DNA from: Niastella sp.
Lineage (GTDB): Bacteria > Bacteroidota > Bacteroidia > Chitinophagales > Chitinophagaceae
Reading direction: 5' to 3'
Length of the DNA: 64,000 nucleotides
NCBI GenBank assembly: GCA_016710595.1
Contig: JADJVM010000008.1
Coordinates: 930,001 to 994,000 of the forward strand
The notes beneath the pieces are model-generated. The model did no database searches. It saw only the letters and a list, made by a program, of their open reading frames with translations, and was not told the origin of the DNA. Positions within the stretch are counted from its first letter, which is position 1; each line of letters opens with the position of its first letter. The position numbers and the translations under genes were made by a program. This document shows, piece by piece, positions 59,551-64,000 of this stretch.

Positions 59551-61530
59551 TCATGGCTTTTTCTTATTATTCAGCAAAAGGTATTGGGCTGTTTCAAAAA
59601 ATGCACGGGACATATTGCGCATATAATTTTTTGCACTGTCGTTTTGTGGAATGGTATTATCTACCACAGAAACAAAATCTTCGGTTCCTGTTTTAAAATC
59701 ATGTGTAAAATAATAGCGGTCGCTTACAACGCTTTCATTGTTTTTGTTGGGATCGGCAATAAAAGCCAGGCGGGGCTGCTTACGGCTGGTATCAAAAAGA
59801 TCAATCCCCATTGCAGTATTGGTATAAGAAATTTTTGCCAGGGCGGCTATAGAGGGCAAAATATCCAACTGGGAGCATACTTCTTTTATCCGTTGTGGTT
59901 TTAAAAGAGCCGGTGCATAAAATAGAAGTGGCACATGCTGAGCTAAAATACCTTGTTTGCTAAACGCTCTGGGAAACATTTCTCCCGCATCATTGCCCCG
60001 GAGGCCATGGTCACCAACAAAAACGAAGATCGTGTGCTTAAAATATTTTTCTTTTGCTGCCGCTTCCATAAATTTTTGAAAACAAAAATCGCTGTACCTG
60101 AATGCATTCAATTGCCCATTGTCATCAAAGCCATATTTCTTAAGCGTATCATCGGGATAATTTACTTTTTTAAATTCATCCAGGTCTTCCTGTGGAATGG
60201 TATAGGGCCGATGATTGTCGGCTGTTTGAATAATACTAAAAAAAGGAATTTTCTTTTCGGCTAAAATTTTATTTGTTCCCAGGAAAAGGTTTTTATCACT
60301 TACTCCCCATACATCTACTTTAGAAGAATTAAAATCATCCTGTTCATAAATCCTCAGGCCGTTAATATTATTGGTAAGCAGGCCCCTTATATTTGCCCAA
60401 CTGGTACTGCCGCCAATAAAATAATTTTTATCGTACCCTTTAAAATCATTTATGATGGTATGCTGATCTACCATGGCGGGGTTGCGGCTGGCGGTTTTGG
60501 TTTGCTCTACATCCGGCACGCCTGTAATAACAGCCCACACTCCTTTTGCAGTGCCAAAAGCAGGCACAAAACATCGTTCAAAAAACACACCATTGTTGCA
60601 TAAAGAATTAAAAAATGGCGTAGGGTTTAAGCCATTGCCAAACATAGAACTTTTATAAGCGCTAAAACTTTCGCAGATCACAAGCACTACATTGGGTTTA
60701 TTAATTAATGTATCTGCAAAATGAACCGTACGGCTAAAATTTAATGTCGCAGAATCTGTCAATGGTAAACCATAATACCGGGCCATGAGCGGAAAATCTT
60801 TTTTTACTGCCGACCGTTGGTACCCCGAGTTTTTAAATTGAAGGGTGCTGAAAAAACTTTGTACCGGGTTTAATGCTGTGGCTGCTTTAAAATCGTCGCC
60901 CAGGGAATAGGCATCGCTCCATCGTAATGGATATTGGCCCAGCCTGCCAAAAATTAAGATTGCAAATACCAATACCATACTTGTATATAAAACCCATTTA
61001 CTACGCTTACCTAAGGTTACCGTTTGACTGGTATCAATTTTTTTAAACCATCGGTTTAGCAGCCAAACAAAGCCGGCAAGTAAAATAATAAATGCCAGTA
61101 TGATCTTAATGATGGGGTATGTTTCCCACATCATATTAAATGAAATGGCAGCATCTTGTAAAAAATTTACAACAGAAGCATTCAACCGGGCATGTAAATA
61201 ATCAAAATAATAAAAATCAGTTGCATAAAAAATAAGCAGCGCCAAAAATATCATGCTTAATAATATTTTCCAGAATATCCTGATGCGTAAATTTTTAAAA
61301 GGATTTAAAACCGGGATACATGACAGCATGAGCATTACCAGGCCTAATACAGACAGTACCCTGGCATCATACCGCAATCCCAATAAAAATGCCGATCCCG
61401 TAAATGGCCTGTTTGGCGGCTGATAATAAAAGAAAAATAAAAACCGGTATAGTGTCATGAATAGCAATAAAAAAAGCAAAAAGCTTCCGATCCATCGTAC
61501 CAGGGGCGTTCCGTATTTTTTTACTGCCAT
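59551..61530 (-). CDS. LtaS-like membrane sulfatase/phosphoglycerol transferase, copy 2
   Basis: The 659-residue paralogue of the preceding gene has the same five membrane segments and sulfatase domain. The equivalent residues are E287 in LVICESFS, T327 in FGTAKGVWA and D507/H508 in FVGDHG. The sequences match closely around the active site (FFERCF, FAIIQTADNHRP-type segment, YSDFCFQKF) but differ in the membrane part and in the ends, so this is an old tandem duplication. It is the first of the two in transcription order, with a 49-bp gap. The PAP2 gene is divergent from it. Confidence 0.85.
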   Translation of the reverse strand: MAVKKYGTPLVRWIGSFLLFLLLFMTLYRFLFFFYYQPPNRPFTGSAFLLGLRYDARVLSVLGLVMLMLSCIPVLNPFKNLRIRIFWKILLSMIFLALLIFYATDFYYFDYLHARLNASVVNFLQDAAISFNMMWETYPIIKIILAFIILLAGFVWLLNRWFKKIDTSQTVTLGKRSKWVLYTSMVLVFAILIFGRLGQYPLRWSDAYSLGDDFKAATALNPVQSFFSTLQFKNSGYQRSAVKKDFPLMARYYGLPLTDSATLNFSRTVHFADTLINKPNVVLVICESFSAYKSSMFGNGLNPTPFFNSLCNNGVFFERCFVPAFGTAKGVWAVITGVPDVEQTKTASRNPAMVDQHTIINDFKGYDKNYFIGGSTSWANIRGLLTNNINGLRIYEQDDFNSSKVDVWGVSDKNLFLGTNKILAEKKIPFFSIIQTADNHRPYTIPQEDLDEFKKVNYPDDTLKKYGFDDNGQLNAFRYSDFCFQKFMEAAAKEKYFKHTIFVFVGDHGLRGNDAGEMFPRAFSKQGILAQHVPLLFYAPALLKPQRIKEVCSQLDILPSIAALAKISYTNTAMGIDLFDTSRKQPRLAFIADPNKNNESVVSDRYYFTHDFKTGTEDFVSVVDNTIPQNDSAKNYMRNMSRAFFETAQYLLLNNKKKP

Positions 61531-61644
61531 TTACATAAAATTTACGGGGCAAAGTTAATGTTATTCATTGCTAAAGCAACTCGCCCACTAACCCAAAGAC
61601 AAAATTAACAGATGTGCAAAACATAGCTTTCCCTATTGAATGAT

Positions 61645-61652
61645 TATTTTTG
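61645..61652 (+). promoter_or_regulatory. PAP2 gene promoter, -7 box TATTTTTG
   Basis: TATTTTTG fits TAnnTTTG and ends 15 bp before the ATG at 61668. Its TTG would start a longer frame (61650), which I reject. The same promoter probably serves the CNNM gene 1 bp downstream of PAP2. Confidence 0.5.
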
Positions 61653-61667
61653 CTTCATATTTATACC

Positions 61668-62231
61668 ATGCATTCTATTATTGCACTTGATAAACAATTC
61701 TTTCACTTTATAAACAGTACCTGTGCCAATCCATTTTTAGACTGGCTGGCGCCTGCCATTCGGAATCCCAATACATGGGCGCCGCTATACCTGTTTCTTA
61801 TTGTATTTGTATTGGCCAATGCCCACAAAAATAAATTTCTTTGGATCCTTTTTGTAATTGCACTCGCCGTATTGGCCAATTTTATAAGTAGCGACCTTAT
61901 TAAAAATAATATTTGGCGGGTAAGGCCATGTAATGATCCGGAGCTGGCAGGCAGTATGAGGTTCCTGCTCAATTACCGCCCCATCAGCTCCAGCTTTACT
62001 TCTTCACATGCGGTAAACCATTTTGCACTGGCTGCTTTTTTTTATTTTACTTTAAAAACATTCCTTGGGAAATGGGCGTATTTATTCTGGTTTTGGGCGT
62101 TTATCATCATATTTAGCCAGGTATATGTAGGGGTTCATTTTCCATTAGATGTAGCTTGCGGTGCTGTTATTGGCTTTATTTTAGGATATTTGCCGGCAAG
62201 ACTGTTTAATACAAAATGCGGTTTCATATAA
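61668..62231 (+). CDS. PAP2 family membrane phosphatase
   Basis: The 187-residue membrane protein has the three PAP2 signature parts: KNNIWRVRP (KX6RP), SSFTSSHAVNHFALA (the PSGH motif in a TSSH form) and SQVYVGVHFPLDVACG (SRX5HX3D, as QVYVGVHFPLD). Six or so membrane helices are present. Relatives are undecaprenyl-diphosphate phosphatases or lipid A phosphatases. Its neighbours, two LtaS-like enzymes, fit an envelope-lipid role, but the substrate is not shown. The CNNM gene starts 1 bp after its stop. Confidence 0.85.
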   Translation: MHSIIALDKQFFHFINSTCANPFLDWLAPAIRNPNTWAPLYLFLIVFVLANAHKNKFLWILFVIALAVLANFISSDLIKNNIWRVRPCNDPELAGSMRFLLNYRPISSSFTSSHAVNHFALAAFFYFTLKTFLGKWAYLFWFWAFIIIFSQVYVGVHFPLDVACGAVIGFILGYLPARLFNTKCGFI

Positions 62232-62232
62232 T

Positions 62233-63534
62233 ATGACAGAAATACTCATCGTCTTATTTCTAATATTCTTAAATGGCTTATTTGTAATTGCAGAAATTTC
62301 ATTAGTGAGCTCCCGGCGTAGCAGGTTAGAAGCATGGGCCAATAAGGGCGACCGAAAAGCAAAGTCAGCATTAGACCTAGCCGAAAATCCTGAGAGGTTT
62401 TTAAGTACGGTACAAATTGGCATTACCCTTATTTCAATTTTAACGGGTGTGTACACCGGCGAAAAATTTGGCGGACACCTAAAACCTTATATTGAAAATA
62501 TAGAAATTTTTCGTCCGTATGCAGGGCAAATTGCTACAGCCATTGTGGTCATTATCGTTACTTTTTTTTCTATCATATTTGGTGAATTGATTCCCAAAAA
62601 ATTCGGGCTGTTACGGGCAGAAAAAATTGCCAGGGCTGCAGCCACCCCAATGAATTTTTTATCAAGGCTGATGATGCCTTTTGTATGGCTGCTTTCAAAA
62701 TGCACAAATTTTATTTTTAAGATATTAAAAATTAAAGCTTCAACAGATAATGCCGTAACAGAAGAAGAAATAAAAGCGATGGTTGCCGAGGGGAGTGAAT
62801 ACGGTTCTATTGATGAAGAAGAAAAAGAAATCATTGAAAGGGTATTTCACCTGGGCGATAGGAATATCACATCGCTCATGACGCACCGCACTGATATTGT
62901 GTGGCTCGATATCAATGACAGCGTACAGGAAATAAAACAAAAATTAAATACCATTGTTTTTAATACCTACCCTGTTTGCGAAGAAAGTATTGATAACATT
63001 AAAGGACTGGTATATGTAAAAGACCTCCTGAAAGCAACACCCGAAACAAAACTAAACCAACTCATAAAAGAAGCCCTCTTTGTTCCTGAAAATAATAAAG
63101 CGTACCAATTACTTGAAAAAATGAAAGCGGCTAAAATCCATACTGCTTTTATCGTAAATGAATACGGTACATTAGAAGGAATGATCACCTTAAACGATAT
63201 TTTGGAAGCCATTGTAGGTGATGTGCCACAAACTGACCAGGAAGAATATGAAATTATAAAAAGAGACGATGGAAGTTACCTGGTAGATGCCCAAATTCAT
63301 TTTTATGATTTTTTAAGTTATTTTGAAAGGGCAGACTGGATGAATGAAGGCGAACATGATTTTGATACGGTTGCAGGTTTTGTGTTGCATGAACTTGAAC
63401 ACATTCCGCATGAAGGGGAAATAATTGAATGGAAAGATTTTAAATTTGAAATTCTCGATATGGATGGGCAACGAATTGATAAAATTTTAGTAACTATTTC
63501 CCAGGAACTCAAACAGGAGTTGGAGGAAGCATGA
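62233..63534 (+). CDS. CNNM/CorC family transporter (hemolysin-like, DUF21 and CBS domains)
   Basis: The 433-residue membrane protein has an N-terminal DUF21 domain with about three to four transmembrane helices (1-170), starting LIVLFLIFLNGLFVIAEISLVSSRRSRLE. Then comes an acidic linker (EEEIKAMVAEGSEYGSID), a pair of CBS domains (about 210-340) with SLMTHRTDIVWLDI and AAKIHTAFIVNEYGTLEGMITLNDI, and a CorC_HlyC domain at the end. Relatives export magnesium or cobalt; the hemolysin name is historical. It shares a promoter with PAP2 by spacing. It is convergent with the DUF6702 gene. Confidence 0.9.
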   Translation: MTEILIVLFLIFLNGLFVIAEISLVSSRRSRLEAWANKGDRKAKSALDLAENPERFLSTVQIGITLISILTGVYTGEKFGGHLKPYIENIEIFRPYAGQIATAIVVIIVTFFSIIFGELIPKKFGLLRAEKIARAAATPMNFLSRLMMPFVWLLSKCTNFIFKILKIKASTDNAVTEEEIKAMVAEGSEYGSIDEEEKEIIERVFHLGDRNITSLMTHRTDIVWLDINDSVQEIKQKLNTIVFNTYPVCEESIDNIKGLVYVKDLLKATPETKLNQLIKEALFVPENNKAYQLLEKMKAAKIHTAFIVNEYGTLEGMITLNDILEAIVGDVPQTDQEEYEIIKRDDGSYLVDAQIHFYDFLSYFERADWMNEGEHDFDTVAGFVLHELEHIPHEGEIIEWKDFKFEILDMDGQRIDKILVTISQELKQELEEA

Positions 63535-63556
63535 TGCACATCAAATGAAAGTTCAG

Positions 63557-64000
63557 TTAAAAGCTGATGTTCGTATTGCTATCAGGATTATTTAATTTGG
63601 TACTCTTTCTTTGCCCATCTACAATTACATGCATGATGCCCATTTGCTGTTGTTGGTATTCATACAATAGATTATTAAAAATAGAAATGGTATGTACTTC
63701 TGATATATGATCTGCTTCAAAATAACTATATATACCTTCTTCTATTTCTTCGTATCCCAGGTATTTTAAATGAACGGGCTTACCGTCTATTTTTAAACTA
63801 AAATGTTTTTGTATATAATCATTCACCAGCTTATCCATATTGGCCCGGTTGCCGGGATTTATCAGGTCCACATGCGTTTTGTATGCATTTCGCAATGTTT
63901 TTTCAAAATCGTCGGTAAAAATTTTACAACTCACTTCAAGTGTGCTTTTAGGTTTATTCCAGTTTATTTCTGTTACACTCACATATATAGGATGTTTTCC
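63557..64000 (-). CDS. DUF6702 family protein (N-terminus cut by window edge)
   Basis: The frame runs off the right edge: upstream of the first GTG in the frame it stays open and reads GKHPIYVSV at the edge. HPxYVSVTEINWN followed by CKIFTDDFEKTLR and a central KYLGYEEIEEGIYSYFEA are the marks of DUF6702, a Bacteroidota family with an N-terminal signal peptide expected just outside. Function unknown. At least 148 residues are visible. It is convergent with the CNNM gene, with 22 bp between. Confidence 0.75.
   Translation of the reverse strand, partial: GKHPIYVSVTEINWNKPKSTLEVSCKIFTDDFEKTLRNAYKTHVDLINPGNRANMDKLVNDYIQKHFSLKIDGKPVHLKYLGYEEIEEGIYSYFEADHISEVHTISIFNNLLYEYQQQQMGIMHVIVDGQRKSTKLNNPDSNTNISF

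Overview
The window is chromosomal DNA from a member of the Bacteroidota, most likely a Chitinophagaceae-like relative. Three things point there. Type IX secretion sorting domains occur on two large secreted proteins (about 5.6-10.1 kb and 50.8-52.9 kb). Promoters match the Bacteroidota form TTTG / ~19 bp / TAnnTTTG, with little Shine-Dalgarno signal. Several families are typical of the phylum: PorT-like barrels, DUF4954, DUF6089, DUF6702, head-GIN proteins and DUF4407. The DNA is AT-rich, with compact tail-to-tail gene pairs. I see no rRNA, tRNA, CRISPR, transposase, integrase or phage gene.

Layout. 0-2.6 kb: 3' end of a DUF4954 gene, pdxJ, a PolB-type 3'-5' exonuclease and a PorT-like barrel. 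3.0-5.5 kb: fusA alone, with its own promoter and a leader of about 255 nt that looks structured. 5.5-10.1 kb: a 1502-residue secreted metalloprotease with six Ig-like repeats. 10.3-22.5 kb: an Lhr-like helicase, dapD, a heptosyltransferase, a TsaC-like gene, a second PorT-like barrel, a DEAD-box helicase with a long leader, cinA, dacB and gltA. 22.5-25.8 kb: LptF/G permease, an HI0933-family flavoprotein and map. 25.8-37.5 kb: the S10-spc ribosomal protein operon on the minus strand (rpsJ to secY, then map) from a well-formed promoter at 37.47-37.50 kb. 37.6-40.3 kb: a disturbed region where a DUF6089 gene is followed by a 157-bp near-perfect copy of its own 3' part about 1.8 kb away. This pair flanks a secreted orphan protein, a decayed gene and AT-rich DNA without genes. 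40.3-64 kb: esterase lipoprotein, GIN-domain lipoprotein, guaA, a periplasmic-binding-fold protein, thioredoxin-like protein, ubiX, lolA, DUF4407 protein, mutS, a CHU_C adhesin-like protein, tryptophan 2,3-dioxygenase, cysteine desulfurase, glmM-like mutase, methyltransferase, two tandem LtaS-like membrane sulfatases, PAP2 phosphatase, CNNM/CorC transporter and a partial DUF6702 gene.

How it fits together. Most of the content is housekeeping: translation (EF-G, 21 ribosomal proteins, SecY, Map), envelope building (heptosyltransferase, DacB, LptF/G, LolA, GlmM, LtaS-like enzymes, PAP2), DNA repair (MutS, Lhr-like helicase, exonuclease) and central metabolism (citrate synthase, GuaA, PdxJ, DapD). 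The ribosomal cluster is split at both ends: rpsL-rpsG-fusA does not precede rpsJ, and the infA-rpmJ-rpsM-rpsK-rpsD-rpoA-rplQ block does not follow map.

I found no clear new defence or biosynthetic system. The observations most worth following are the duplication scar at 38.3-40.3 kb, the predicted RNA structures in the fusA and DEAD-box leaders and inside the ribosomal operon, and a citrate synthase close to the mitochondrial type. All functional calls rest on recalled family motifs; no database search was run.
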